The notes under the pieces: generated by a model
The model's database searches: none
What the model saw: the letters and a program-made list of their open reading frames with translations, nothing else
What the model was told of the DNA's origin: nothing
Assembly: GCA_016490735.1 (NCBI GenBank)
Contig: JAEMWC010000004.1
Coordinates: 1,050,001 to 1,114,000 of the forward strand
Length of the DNA stretch: 64,000 nucleotides
Direction: 5' to 3'
Source of the DNA: Pachyseris speciosa
Lineage: Eukaryota > Cnidaria > Anthozoa > Scleractinia > Pachyseridae
Made by a program: the position numbers and the translations under genes
Shown: piece after piece, positions 1 to 11,000 of the stretch
Layout: every line of letters starts with the position of its first letter
Position numbering within the stretch: position 1 is the first letter of the stretch

Positions 1-19
1 TGGATGTAAACATGAAGGT

Positions 20-205
20 ATGGCTATTGCTGAGTATGAGAAAACAATCAGGAAAACTCATGTTAACTTTGTTGTTACCAAATGTGGAACAATAATAAAC
101 AAGTACCCATTTTTACATGCCACTCCAGATTTTCTTTGTGAATGTGACTGCTGCAAAGAGGGATGTGCTAAAGTTAAGTGCCCTTACTGCATAGAGGGGA
201 GTTGA
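20..205 (+). pseudogene. YqaJ-type exonuclease fragment (transposon-borne)
   Basis: A short open stretch carries the core of a YqaJ/lambda-exonuclease-like domain: a tract starting at a H-V-N segment, then C-G-T-I-I, a P-F-L-H-A-T-P-D-F motif holding the catalytic-type Asp, and E-C-D-C-C followed by V-K-C-P-Y-C. In anthozoan genomes such domains usually sit in transposon-derived proteins. Only about 60 residues are present, the window start cuts the N-terminal side, and a stop follows the V-K-C-P-Y-C motif within a few residues. I read it as a relic. It may have belonged to the same parent element as the C48-like peptidase pieces further right, which is inference. Confidence 0.6.
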
Positions 206-457
206 CTTTGACAACTATCTGCAAACAAAATCATCCTGTCTGGAGAAAACTGGTCGTTTCTATCTCAAAAGGGATCATGATTATTACTAGTAGTAATCGT
301 AGCTTAGAAAGTGCATTCGAGTATTAGTAGGTTTGGTATGTTAACCCTAAAACCACCATATGGAGGGCCATGTGGTCCATGATGATCTTTGAACACTAAA
401 AGCACATTAACAGCATCTTGGAAAGCCTCAAAAATATCAACTTTGACTAACACAATA

Positions 458-918
458 TTAAAACATAGTTTCTGAAAATAGTTGTAGCAGCAACGAACAA
501 ATTATTGTAGAAATTGGCAATTGTTTGAGCTTTATCCAGACAGTAATCCCCAGAAATTCCTTCAGCTCCTCGGGACTTGTTCCAACCCAACATGGTATGT
601 TCCTTCGCATGGCATATTTGTTTGTTTCAGTGACGAAATCGAAATGACCGACCGTGGTGTAATTAAAAAGGTGTACAAAATATTTCTCAGACATTTGTTT
701 ATCCTGATATAACAAATTTCAGTCGAGGTCGTTTCTTGAGAGGTAAGGTGGCAGATCATCCACTTCAATCGCCAAACCTCGCCACAAAGAACCTTCCCTG
801 CTAACAGAGGTCTCTGGCAGAACCCCAATTTCATCGTGTTCAACAACTCGATCAAACAGGTCTTGTTTTGGAAACATTTCGTCGATTTAATTCCGCTTTT
901 ACTTAATGAATTGTCCAC
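458..918 (-). pseudogene. piggyBac-type transposase fragment
   Basis: On the minus strand, one frame (458-715) reads E-T-N-K-Y-A, then S-P-E-E-L-K-E-F-L-G-I-T and K-L-K-Q-L-P, which resembles the start of the piggyBac DDE_Tnp_1_7 domain. A second overlapping frame (562-918) would hold the upstream part, so at least one frameshift is present. The downstream catalytic part is absent. It is a short, broken relic, and the assignment rests on one motif block. Confidence 0.45.
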
Positions 919-1734
919 TCATTGTAGTTGTATCGCCGCCATTTTTACTTTCGCCATTTCCAGGCTGTAGCAGCTCATTTAAGATATTTAGACATCACTT
1001 TCGTCTTCCTCGCCGATGGCCGCCATTTTGAAAGCTTTTGAGTTGGCTTGGCGATGATGTCATTCTTGTTCGCCCCCGCAGATTGCTTGCAGATTGCAGG
1101 GGCAGCTCTTGTCAAGACCCACCCATTCACCCATTGTCCAAAAATCTTGATTCAGTCTGGATTAGAACTGCGTTCTGCGAACGCAATTACCAAGCCCAAC
1201 AACAAATCCATACAAGTGGTAGATGCTATTTGGATTTTATTTCTTGTGGAAAGACTAGTTCCAGACATTGTCCACTGGGTGGCACAAGTTCCCAAGCTAC
1301 AAACATTCTTGAGAATTTGCATTTTGCCAGAAATATTGGGTGGATGGGTTTCAGGCATAAACACAGGCTTATCTGAATAACTTTTTTATTTAGGAAAGCT
1401 TATTGTCTGTTTTTTTGTCTCTTAATTCACAGAATTTCATAATTACTTGATCTACGAAAGCCAACTGAAATCCTCGCAGAGCATATCAAATTCGCCCATG
1501 TGACAACAGGATCAAATTTTGTTGCAAATTTTTATAATTTTACTTCCAAGTTTGTTTTTTGGGCAATCTTTGATTGGCAACAAGTGTATTTTATTTGGAA
1601 ATTAGGAATTCTAGCTATCTGAGTGTTGTTGTTTTTTTACCCTGGGCATTTGGTTAATAATTAATGATTAATAAAAAATCCACCAATCCAAACCACGCAG
1701 AAATCATGGGGGAGTTAATGGGTTCAACAGTTAA
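919..1734. other. No recognisable gene
   Basis: This stretch has one plus-strand open frame of 110 codons (1048-1380) that I do not recognise; its opposite strand is also open over 1152-1364. No TIRs, tRNA boxes or splice-bounded exons were seen. It is likely old transposon sequence, since it lies between transposon fragments. Confidence 0.4.
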
Positions 1735-1882
1735 ATCCAAACATTGAGGGATTTCAAAAGGCCAACTCTGGGTCCAATTAGAGCCTTTGATATTGTTGCT
1801 GGCGATTTCATAGAGAGTTTGAACACTGGAGGTAGCCACTGGATTTGTTTAAGTTCAATAGGTTGCACTATTGGCCAAGTTA
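1735..1882 (+). pseudogene. Ulp1/C48-like cysteine peptidase, N-terminal part
   Basis: The frame from about 1741 to 1882 reads T-L-G-P-I-R-A-F-D-I-V, then N-T-G-G-S-H-W-I-C-L-S-S-I-G-C. This is the His-bearing block of Ulp1/SENP-like (peptidase C48) proteins often found inside cnidarian transposons. The frame runs into the terminal repeat of the element at 1883-7419 and resumes in the same frame at 7420. An in-frame TAA lies just upstream (about 1730), so the peptidase was itself decaying. Such peptidases are passengers in several DNA-transposon groups (KDZ, MULE-type); which group this one came from cannot be told. Confidence 0.6.
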
Positions 1883-2012
1883 CTACTGAAACAGGTAGAC
1901 TGTGAATTCAGAGACAAACGTGACAGTTGACTTTGGCACCAAACGTCAACGATTTTGGTCACATGGCATTGTTTGTCAAATCCAAAAGGTGAACGCACGT
2001 GGTCACATTCCT
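1883..2012 (+). repeat. Left terminal inverted repeat
   Basis: This repeat matches the reverse complement of 7291-7419 with scattered substitutions over about 130 bp. Identity stops abruptly after GTGGTCACATTCCT. Both inner edges lie within 20-70 bp of an ORF start. Confidence 0.85.
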
Positions 2013-2077
2013 TTCTCCTTTCACCGGTTCAGTTTGTTGTTCACACTTCAAACTCAACTATTTGATGGGGACCCAGA

Positions 2078-3613
2078 ATGCTACAACTGAAAGTTTTCTA
2101 CAGCATTCCGCAAGATGACAGGTGTGAAGTTATCTTCACGGAACAGGCTATAGAAACTTTTGAGGATCTCATGAAAGTTATAAGAGCTAAAATTCAAAGT
2201 TTAGAATTTATACCTGACACAGAACTACGAGTGCAGTATACAGATAATGAGAACACATCGATAACTCTACGCGCCAACGATTCCTTACTCGATGCTTGGC
2301 GTTGTGCTTCAAATGTATCAGGGACGGCATTTCGCCGCTTAAAAATAAACATCACTTGGCAGCCTAAATCGACGCCGGAATTGATTTCCGCTTAGCAACT
2401 GGAAATAAAAGAGGGCAGCTACACCGAAACAGGAGGAGAATCAAGGAGAAAACTCAAATTTGGTGAGAACTCTTCGAAACAGCCGTCTTCTTTTTCAACA
2501 ACTACTAGTCAAACAGCAAAATCAGGCTCATCTGTATTTGAATCAAGTCTTTGTTCTACTCATTCTCCGATTTCTGAAGCGGAGACGCAAAGAATCAATC
2601 TGTTATCATCTCCACCACAAAAACAATACTGTGTAGTTACATGCGGCCCACCTGAACAAGGAGCACTGAACACTGGGCCACCTTCAAAGTTTATGTCTCC
2701 TTTAGATCTTCTCATATCAGACAAAACTAAAGAAGTAACTGAGGAGAAGGAAGTAAAGGAGTTGTCAGCGAAATATGGAAAACAAGTGGGTATCGATTTC
2801 TCGAAACCTGCCTGTACTAACTGCCATCGGGGTGAAAGACACAACAGGCTCAACTGCCCATACAAAGCTCACCCGTGCGAATCAGCAGAAATTTGTGGAG
2901 ACCTAAACAAACACAAAGATGAAAAAGATATTCTTTCTCACGCGGTAAACGAACTGAACACTGCAAAGAAAAGTCTGGAGAAACTGCAATGGTGTCTGTC
3001 AACAAAGATTGCACTGAAGAATCAAACAACAAACTCGTTCTCGAGTGTTATGCGATCTCGATTAATTAACGAGTGCAAACCATGCTACCTTAGTTCTCAA
3101 GGGTTTGAAATCTGCCGCCAGGTAAACATGGATTTAAAGAAACTTGAATCTCACTTTAAGGGGAAAATTCCGTCAGCTGATGTAAGCTTACCTGAGGTAC
3201 TGACTGAATATAATAAGAAGATTGTGAGTCTAGGTCAATTGAAACAGAAAGCCTAATACCAAGGAAACCCTGTGCGAACTTTGTGGAGATTAAAAGGTAT
3301 CAAATGGCCCTCAGAAAGCCCTGAACCTCTTCAGCGTAAACCTATTGCCTCATCTCTTAGTAACATTACTTTTGGCAGTCCTTTGTTTACCCGTACTCAG
3401 CTGGAACCATTGACAGTCAAAGAAGAAGAGGTACAACTGGCAGCTGGACTCAAGGAAAGTACCACTTTCCGCAATGAGGCACAAACTAATGCCAGTGAGA
3501 AAATTACCCAAACACTTTCCATTGGTGAAAACGATAACGAGATTGAGAGAACTCAGGTTAATGATGCTGCAAAAACTCTGCTTAATCTGTCCAAACTGAA
3601 AAACCCAAAATAG
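2078..3613 (+). pseudogene. PB1-like domain plus zinc-knuckle passenger ORF, two in-frame stops
   Basis: One reading frame stays open from the ATG at 2078 to the TAA at 3611-3613 apart from TAG at 2393-2395 and TAA at 3254-3256. The first ~100 residues look like a PB1 domain: a basic first strand, R-V-Q-Y-T-D-N-E-N acidic (OPCA-like) turn, and A-N-D-S-L-L-D-A helix. A Ser-rich linker follows, then a C-x2-C-x5-H-x4-C knuckle (C-T-N-C-H-R-G-E-R-H) near 2813-2860 with more Cys after it, a charged helical stretch, and an acidic tail. It starts just inside the left repeat, so it is probably the element's own gene. The function is unknown; PB1 domains pair with one another or with acidic partners, which suggests protein assembly. 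Confidence 0.55.
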
Positions 3614-4255
3614 TTTCCTGTCAATGACGAATAGGAGACGCAATGTCTGTGTAAATTACCAACTAGAACCTTGTTGTGTTTTCAAAAGGAACATACTTTG
3701 TAACTGTTGAAATTTTCACATAAATGCGTTGAAATTTGGATGCTGTAGCTAAAGAAGTGAAACGTTTTTTCACAGAAATAATAGTATTAAAAGTTCATGT
3801 TATATTTGTACAACTGAACAAGGCATGCAGCAACGCATATGAGGTAAACAAACATGCAGCCGTCACGTCGGAAAACAAATCAACTGAGTAGAACGAACGC
3901 ATGAAATACAATATTGCCTACATCATGTACATTTATTTGTATCCTTGATTACCTCACATTACACGAACAAACAGCGCAAATGTTACTTACAATAGCCAGC
4001 GACATGCTTACAGAACCTACATAAGTACTTCCAAAGCAGCAGGCAATAATAAAAGTAAATTTAAAAACAAATATGTGTGCTTACTAGCCTTATATGAATG
4101 CGCGAAATCACTAAACGACTGGTGTTTCAGACTACGTTTGTACGAGTACTTTTTGTGTCAGGCGTTCCAATTCCGAGAGAGACTGGACGCTACTACGACG
4201 ATCGATTCACGCTTCGTTCAGGGTGTGTTCTTGTGTCTACATTAATTTTAGTTTC
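3614..4255. other. Spacer inside the nested element
   Basis: No gene was recognised. The left end of the hAT copy should lie here, but I could not find a terminal inverted repeat or an 8-bp duplication matching the sequence after 6612. Confidence 0.4.
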
Positions 4256-6612
4256 ATGAAACGCCAGCAAAAGTTAAGTCTTTTTTTACGCCAAAGAGAG
4301 TGGCAACGGAAAGTGAAGATCAAGGTGAACTGGAGGAGACAAATGACGAAGGTGGAGAAATTAGTACAACAGCAAGTCAACCCGCAGAAGTTGCAGAACT
4401 TCCAGTCGAGCCGACGGCCTCAACAAGTACCACTGTGAGAAAATTCCATCCAGCCTGGAAAAATTCTTATCCGTGGCTACAGTATGATGAAGACAAAGGT
4501 ATGTTATGCTCAATTTGTGTGAAACACAAAAAAAACAATGTATTCACCAAAGGAACGGATAACTTTCGATCTTCTACGCTTGAACGACACGTGTCTCACC
4601 ACGATCATGTTGACGCCTTGAGAGCCAATGCAATGCAGGGTTAATTCCAGCATGCAGTGAGAAAAGCTCTCAACGAAAAGGAAGAGGCAGTGCTAGTTGG
4701 ATTGAAAGCAGTATACTGGGCGGCAAAGGAACAGCTTCCAATGCACAAGTATGAAAGTCTCATGTCTTTGCTTGCACAGTTACAGCACCCGCACGTAGCT
4801 CAACTTACTCATGGAAAAAATGCAACTTACACAAGTGATGTGACAGCAAATGACATGCTGGATTCAATTGCTACAGTGATACGGAATGAAATTGACAACA
4901 AACTGCTTAAGTCTCCATTTGTGAGCCTGATCATTGATGAAAGCACTGACATAGCTGTCCACAAAAAGCTGGCTATCTATGGCCGTGTTCTTGATCCAGA
5001 AACATTTGAACCATCTACTCACTTTGTAACAAACGCCCGACTTGAATATGCAACTGGCAAAGCTATTTCTGAAAAGGTCAAAACAATCATTGAAGAGAAA
5101 GGCCTTAAACTGGGAAAAGTGATGGGACCTGGTACAGATGGAGCTAACGTGATGACGGGAACAGGGAAAGGTGTAACAGGTCACTTCCTGCGTGAAAATC
5201 CAATGATGATAACATTCACTGTATGGCTCATCGCCTTGCCTTAGTAAGCTCACAAGCTGGAGCATCAGTGAAGTACTTGAAAGAATACCAGGAGACACTG
5301 ACAGGTATTTATTACTATATGAAGGCATCAGCTAGTCGAACGGATAGACTTCAGACAGTTCAGAAACTACTAAATGAACCTGTACTTAAAGGGAAGTACA
5401 TGAAATCAGATGGTTGGCAGTCTATCAAGCAGTGGAGATGGTCTACAGGAGTCTTGACTCTCTATTGACTTTCTTTCGCAATGAGACCTGTGCAAAGGGG
5501 AAAAGGTTTCTACAATAAACTCATACAACATGACTTTGTAGGAGCTACATATCATTCTTCTAATGGATGTACTGTCCATCATATCAAAACTCTGCTTGGT
5601 TTTCCAGAAGAAGGATCTTGATGTCTCCATGGTTGAGGTTCATGTAGATCACTGCTTTGCTGAATTACAGAAACTCAAGGAGGGAAAGCTTAGCAGATCA
5701 ACTTACCTGGATAAGCTCAAAAGTGACATTACAAAGGGCAGTCAGGGCAAAATGATGTTCAAGGGTAACCACCCTTTGAAAGGCAACAACAACATTGATT
5801 CAATCAAGGTCACATTTATTGACAAGATAGTAGAAAACTTAAATACCCGGTTTCCAAAGGAAGAAAGCAATAGTCTATGCTTTTGGGGTGCTGGGGCTTC
5901 GGTCAATCTCCCTCCTATCTCCAAGTGACTTAGAAGAGTGGGAAATAGCAAGTTGGAGACGCTTATCAACCACTTTGGCAAGGAAAAGGAGCACAAGTAA
6001 GTTTAAAACTTGTTTTAGCAGAGAAAAACTAAAACTGAACTGGAAGCTCAGGCTAGCACTGGAGCACAGCTGTGATCCAATGTTAGCTTCATGCAATTGG
6101 TTGCAGTCTGGTTTTACTTTTACTTTTTCTTTCAACAAACAATGAGATAGTAACAAGTGAATAATACTTATTTTTGTTTTAATATTGTCTTTGCTCTTCA
6201 TTGGGTATTTAGGCATGGACATGCAGTTAGCAAAACTGCAGCTGTGATTGATCCAGACCAAACTGCAGATGAGTGGGCAAAGATCAAGCCACTTGTAGTC
6301 AAAGCTGGATATCCCAGGGACAGAATGGTACCACTGTGGAACTTAATTCATAAGTATCACAAAGATGAATTTCCAAATTTAATTACACTTGCATCTCTGG
6401 CTTTAACAGCTCCTATTCACACAGCAGATTGCGAACGAGGGTTTAGTCTTCAGAATAGCCTCAAGACATCCGTCCGAAACAGACTTGGTTCAGAAAGAGT
6501 TGATGGCTTAATGGTTGTCTCTGCTGAAGGAGAAGATCTTGATCAATTCGACTTTTACGCGGCCTTGCAGCATTGGAGGAAGAAAAAGGACAGAAGAATC
6601 TTTACTGGCTAA
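4256..6612 (+). pseudogene. hAT transposase, C17orf113/ZNF862-like lineage, decayed
   Basis: Domain order is that of an animal hAT transposase. An N-terminal M-K-R-Q start (4256) is followed by a TTF/BED-like zinc finger (C-S-I-C ... H-V-S-H-H-D-H, about 4510-4610). The catalytic core has I-I-D-E-S-T-D (4930-4950) and T-D-G-A-N-V-M, and the C-terminal dimerisation block has T-A-D-C-E-R-G-F-S near 6425-6450. Breaks seen: a frameshift in a T-run near 4285, TAA at 4642-4644, a frameshift near 5215 just before H-C-M-A-H-R-L-A-L, another near 5420, a stop in the shifted frame near 5515, and frame changes near 5900 and 6150. The gene cannot make a functional protein. Confidence 0.85.
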
Positions 6613-6965
6613 CTAAGGAAAAGCTTGGAACTTGTGTTAGTTAAAGCTGATTAGAAAGTATGAAATGTAAAAATGGTCAAACAGGCATTTTTTTGTTTCC
6701 TTTTATTCATAATTGGTCTTTTTCGGCTTTACAATTATTTGACTGTTTCCAGTTACTGATATAAACAAATCAAAACTGTGAAAAGCATAAAAACTATAAT
6801 AGGGATAAAAAATTCGAAAACGTTGAAACTGACTTTAAATGCTAAAAAGTTGTAAAAATATACTGGTAGTGTATAGCATAATAGGGATATTGCCAGTTTT
6901 TCAAAGTTTATTATTATCATAATAATTTGACCCAGACCATTTTTGAAATGACCCAATTTAAAATG
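6613..6965. other. AT-rich spacer
   Basis: No coding signal was recognised. The right end of the hAT copy and the missing 3' part of the minus-strand transposase should lie here; neither could be defined. Confidence 0.4.
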
Positions 6966-7274
6966 TCACATGGGACATTTGACCCACTTTCCATAATTTC
7001 TAGATTGAACTCTGTTAAGGTGTGAAGGATTACCTGATTTCTTCTTCAAAGGTAAATGTTCACCAGTGGTGCAGAAATTTTGCCACAACTTTGAAACAAA
7101 CTGATTTGAAACTCTAAAACGATTGGCAACATCGGAATATCTTCCTGGGAAGAATCCTGATGCCAGGTCTCCGCCTTCCGCGATGATGGAGTCTAAAATG
7201 CTTCCTTTTAAGCTTTCATCTATGGATTTAGCACGAATTAGAGTTCGCCCTTTGCTGTTTACAGAATACGCCAT
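6966..7274 (-). pseudogene. Paired-type HTH N-terminus of a Tc1/mariner-like transposase, truncated
   Basis: The ATG at 7274 lies 17 bp inside the right terminal repeat. The 102 residues contain R-Y-S-D-V-A-N-R-F-R-V-S-N-Q-F-V-S-K-L-W, a helix-turn-helix like the paired-type DNA-binding domain of Tc1/mariner transposases, followed by a basic L-K-K-K-S-G-N-P-S linker as in that family. The protein then loses similarity and stops; no DDE domain follows. The hAT insertion or an associated deletion probably removed the rest. The gene points towards the PB1 ORF, so the two ORFs are convergent. Confidence 0.55.
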
Positions 7275-7290
7275 TGTTCAATCCGGCACA

Positions 7291-7419
7291 GGAATGTGAC
7301 CACGTGCGTTCACCTTTTGGGTTTGACAAACAAAGCCATGTGACCAAAATCGTTGACGTTTGGTGCTGAAGTCAACAGTCGCGTTTGTCTCTGAATTCGC
7401 AGTCTACCTGTTTCAGTAG
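7291..7419 (-). repeat. Right terminal inverted repeat
   Basis: This is the reverse complement of 1883-2012 with a few substitutions. It ends in ...GTTTCAGTAG, followed by the TA duplication at 7420-7421. Confidence 0.85.
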
Positions 7420-7696
7420 TAATTTATATAACAGTTTTATTCGTGATGTTGTCCGTGACAACATTGAAGGTAGCAGGAAATAGTCTACTTGGACAGGAAT
7501 TCAGGGTTTATGTTGTCCTTGTTCAGCAACAACTTAATGGATCTGACTGTGGTATATTCTATAGCTTTCGCTACAAGCCTTAATTTTATGCAAGACCTTA
7601 AGACTATTCAATTAAACATCCCGAAAATGCATCCCCACCTGTCAAGATGTTTAAAGTCTGCAATAATGGAACCATTTTCAACTGTTGACCTTCCGT
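7420..7696 (+). pseudogene. Ulp1/C48-like cysteine peptidase, C-terminal part
   Basis: The frame continues from 1882: N-L-Y-N-S-F where most relatives have Y-D-S. Further on comes Q-Q-Q-L-N-G-S-D-C-G-I-F (about 7515-7552), with the Gln and Cys expected of the active site. A frameshift then gives S-I-A-F-A-T-S-L and a C-terminal M-H-P-H-L-S-R-C-L block ending near 7690. The Asp-to-Asn change and the frameshift show a dead copy. It was interrupted by the element at 1883-7419. Confidence 0.6.
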
Positions 7697-9925
7697 AATG
7701 GTCATTTTGCCTAAGTTTTCAAATGTACATGTACATATTTATGTTGTAGGTCAAAATGATTTTAACCTAAGTTGAAAATAAATTTCCTTTGTCTTCTAAC
7801 CCTTCATGATTCACAAATAATTAGGGTTAGGAGAAAAAGGAAATTTAATTTTGACCTGAATTTCATTTTAAGCCACAACACATACTAGTATACTAACATT
7901 GTTATTAGCTATCACTGCTACAACCTAGCACTGTTCATCACAGTAAAAAGTCACTGATTTCCAGATAGTAAACATTATTTTATCCCACTAGTGAATGTAG
8001 GTGAAGGTAGAATGAATGGGATACAAGTCATCTTCAGTGCAATTTTATAAATATTTCAGTGGATATATTTTCCGACATTTTGGACTAACAAATGCTCCAT
8101 CAAAACATATAGGTGCATGGAATAAGACTCTAAGTGACACTTCATGATCAGATCGCCTTTTTTGTTTTAATTCAAGAAAATATAAGAGTAAAGACAATTC
8201 AGAAGGAGAATCTAGCAGTTTATCAATAGTCACCTCAGGCTATTTTCAATAAACTGATTTGAGTCTTAGATGGCAAATCATAAACAGTTTTGTATTGAAT
8301 TTTAGCCTTGAAGAAAGCGTACATTGTATTTTGCCATTTTAATTGTCTCTGTATGTCTTGTAAAATTGGAGATATCACGATTTTATGTTTGCTGACACAC
8401 TGAAAATTCATGTTAGTTGCTACATGCTAAAAATAACAACATAATAGAATTTGTGAATGATACAACTATGGAACTTGTATGCAAATATTTTTGTGGCGGT
8501 AAACAGACGTCTCGAATAATATAATATTAATAGACCTTTATGGTTTTGTTTGCATTCACAAACTTTAAGCTAAATTTAATCTATTAGTTTGTTTAGGTCG
8601 CTTTAGTCTATGCCTAGTTCACAGTGGTTGTTTTATTTACCGTTTGGCTACTTTCCGTGTGCCATGTTGGGTTACCTTCGCTTTTAAAACCGTTCAATGT
8701 CGTCAGGCAATCAGTTCGCTTGTAGTTTACATACCTAGTGGTTATCAATTCAAAGCTTTCTTTATCATTAAGCCGTTCAACGAGGCCTTCCAAGGAGTGG
8801 TCTGGTGTCGCTTTATCGCTGGTTTTCAACTCTGTCGTTTGTTTCATTACGGACAAATTTCGGTTTCGCAAAGAAATCAATTCAAGAGGAATGGAAAGTG
8901 AACTGTCACTGTGGCAAACTTACGCGCATTTTCTGCCAATTTGCAGAGGCATGTCACTTGTCACTTCTACGCCTTGGCCCCTTGGCCCCTTGGCCTCTTC
9001 AACGAGATAAGTGACTGGCCCTCTGATATGCGTACTAAATTCACACTGTTTACATGACTGAGCAGCTCACGCATTCATGACCACCGTTTCGAAACTTTCA
9101 AAAAGATAAATCCAGCACAGAAACATTCAAGCGTGCTCAGTTGCCACCTTTTTGTGACACCTATTTGTACCTGAAAACAAACGAAACAAAAGGCTATTCA
9201 AAGGTGATGCGTCTTTCTCATTACCAAGGTATTGCCTCGTCTAAATCCCGCCGCGGTGGGGCGAAGATTCTGCGCAGTTCCACCTTGGTAAAGATGAGGC
9301 TGGACGCAGAAATACCGTGTCAATGACGCGTGGAGGCCCCGCAGCAAGAATGCGGAAAATGGGTCAATAGTTCCAGGCCATACTGTAGTTCTCGAGACTC
9401 AATCTTCTAAATTTTCAAGAATCAAGTCTTGAGACTCAAGGATCTAACTACATGTAAGTTCAATCCCTTTTCATCAGAGCACAAAATGGATACAACACAC
9501 TAATGGCATTCCCATAGGTGTTTAGTTTGTGTGCTAGTGTGATTTGTATGTGAGTACAGAGCTGTACATTTGGCGGGCAGGAGACGTTGATCTATTATTT
9601 ATAAGTGTTCAGCTTATTTTTTTTCCCATTTAGTGTCTCCTACCTTTCATCCACTATCTGCAGTGAGCCCTCAATGTGGCCAAATTTGCTTGGTTGTTGG
9701 CTGGGCATCCTGATCAGCATGCAGTTGCTTTTGTTTGGAGTGGTCTCCAAAACGCTTTAGCCTTGGTTTTCATCATTCACAGACTTAAAATCTGCCAAAA
9801 GCAATAAAATCAACACTTTATGATTTAAGTCCCATTTACATCGCATTCATTTTGGGTCTGGTACTCCTAAATTATAGACACGCGGGTAGATAGTTTTAGC
9901 ACAGCCCGGTGATTTTTATCATGTG
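7697..9925. other. Intergenic, no recognised gene
   Basis: Open frames of 62-90 codons occur (for example 8045-8233 minus and 8614-8880 minus), but none shows a known motif, and both strands are open over 8614-9010. A short run of CCTTGGCC repeats lies at 8974-8997. I see no element boundaries here. Confidence 0.4.
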
Positions 9926-10998
9926 CCGTATTTATCCGTGTATAATGCACACTTTTTTCCTAAGATTTTTTCATTAAATTTGCGCTGTGTATTATACACG
10001 GAACCTTTTGTTTCTTGATCACTTCCCTAATTTGCATACGCATGTGGCTAACAAAGTATAAAAAACTTGTAAACAAGAATTCAAAAGGCTGTTGTCCATG
10101 CCATTGTTATAACAAACAAGCAAATAATCTATCACAGCTGCTTTTAAATTACCACTGATAAACTGGCTGAAAAACCATATACCGGATATTCTGTGAGCAG
10201 ATGCCGAAAAATTTGCATACAGATGAAACAAAATATCCTCTTATTTGCATATAGTAATGAAACACACATTTTGTGAGTCAAAGTTTGTTCAAAATTGTTT
10301 CGCTCAAAGTACAGCAGCTTAGAATGAAGACAAAATAAGTGAGGTATATTTTGCAGAGGCTGTCATAGATTCAAAATCTTTTAACTGAAAATCGTAGGAG
10401 GCGCATTTCACAGGAGATGATTATCTTTATTTCTCACCGTGTTATGCTTGATTGAACTTATGACACCATGATCATTTGTTGACCTTTATTTAGCATTTGG
10501 ATACGTGAAAACATAAAGTGTCAGCGAAGAAAGCAAAAATTTTTACACAGCAACCACAACGAGTCTTTGAGCATATGAGAATTCCTATAACGGGTTCTCT
10601 CATGTCATCTCAATGCTCGGGAATACGCTATTCTTATCAGATCAAACAATTTTCAATCACCTTTTGTAATTAACAAATTAGTGATCCCGGTACACAAAAC
10701 ACAAGCTACAACCTAATAGTGACCGAAAGCTTTTTGAATATCAGAGAAATACACTTTTTAAGTAAAACAGATGGTAATTTTTTTTTAACCAATGACTAAA
10801 CCCAAACCAGCAGAAAATTTGTATTTGTTTTTCGCAAGTAGATAACTCCAGCCGTTCAATCGGGTGAGAATTTTCTCTGACCAAATGGTGGCTATTTAAC
10901 AGATAGGTATACTGCTATTTATTTTATTTTTGGAAAATTGTCTTGAAAAATAGGGTGCACATTATACACGGGTGCGCATTATACATGGGTAAATACGG
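9926..10998. mobile_element. Non-autonomous pogo-type element, about 1.07 kb
   Basis: The left end reads CCGTATTTATCCGTGTATAA. The right end, reversed, reads CCGTATTTACCCATGTATAA and then a second copy of the CCCGTGTATAATG motif. The inner edges have poly-T/poly-A tracts. This CCGTATTT...GTATAATGCRCA signature belongs to pogo/Tigger-like Tc1-mariner elements. No transposase ORF lies inside. Confidence 0.65.
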
Positions 10999-11000
10999 TA

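Larger units (their letters stand above)
1883..7419. mobile_element. TA-flanked DNA transposon (Tc1/mariner-like), 5.5 kb, with nested hAT
   Basis: Both ends carry near-identical inverted repeats of about 130 bp starting CTACTGAAACAGGTAGACTG. They are flanked by TA at 1881-1882 and 7420-7421. The flanking peptidase frame closes up exactly if the element and one TA are removed, which fixes the ends to the base. Inside are a PB1/zinc-knuckle ORF on the plus strand next to the left repeat, a paired-type HTH transposase remnant on the minus strand next to the right repeat, and a decayed hAT transposase between them. TA target choice and a paired-like HTH fit Tc1/mariner; the DDE catalytic domain is missing, so the superfamily call is inference. 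Confidence 0.75.

Noticed and set aside
8614..9010. Overlapping ORFs on both strands as a gene
   Set aside because: No motif, no splice signals, and both strands open over the same stretch.
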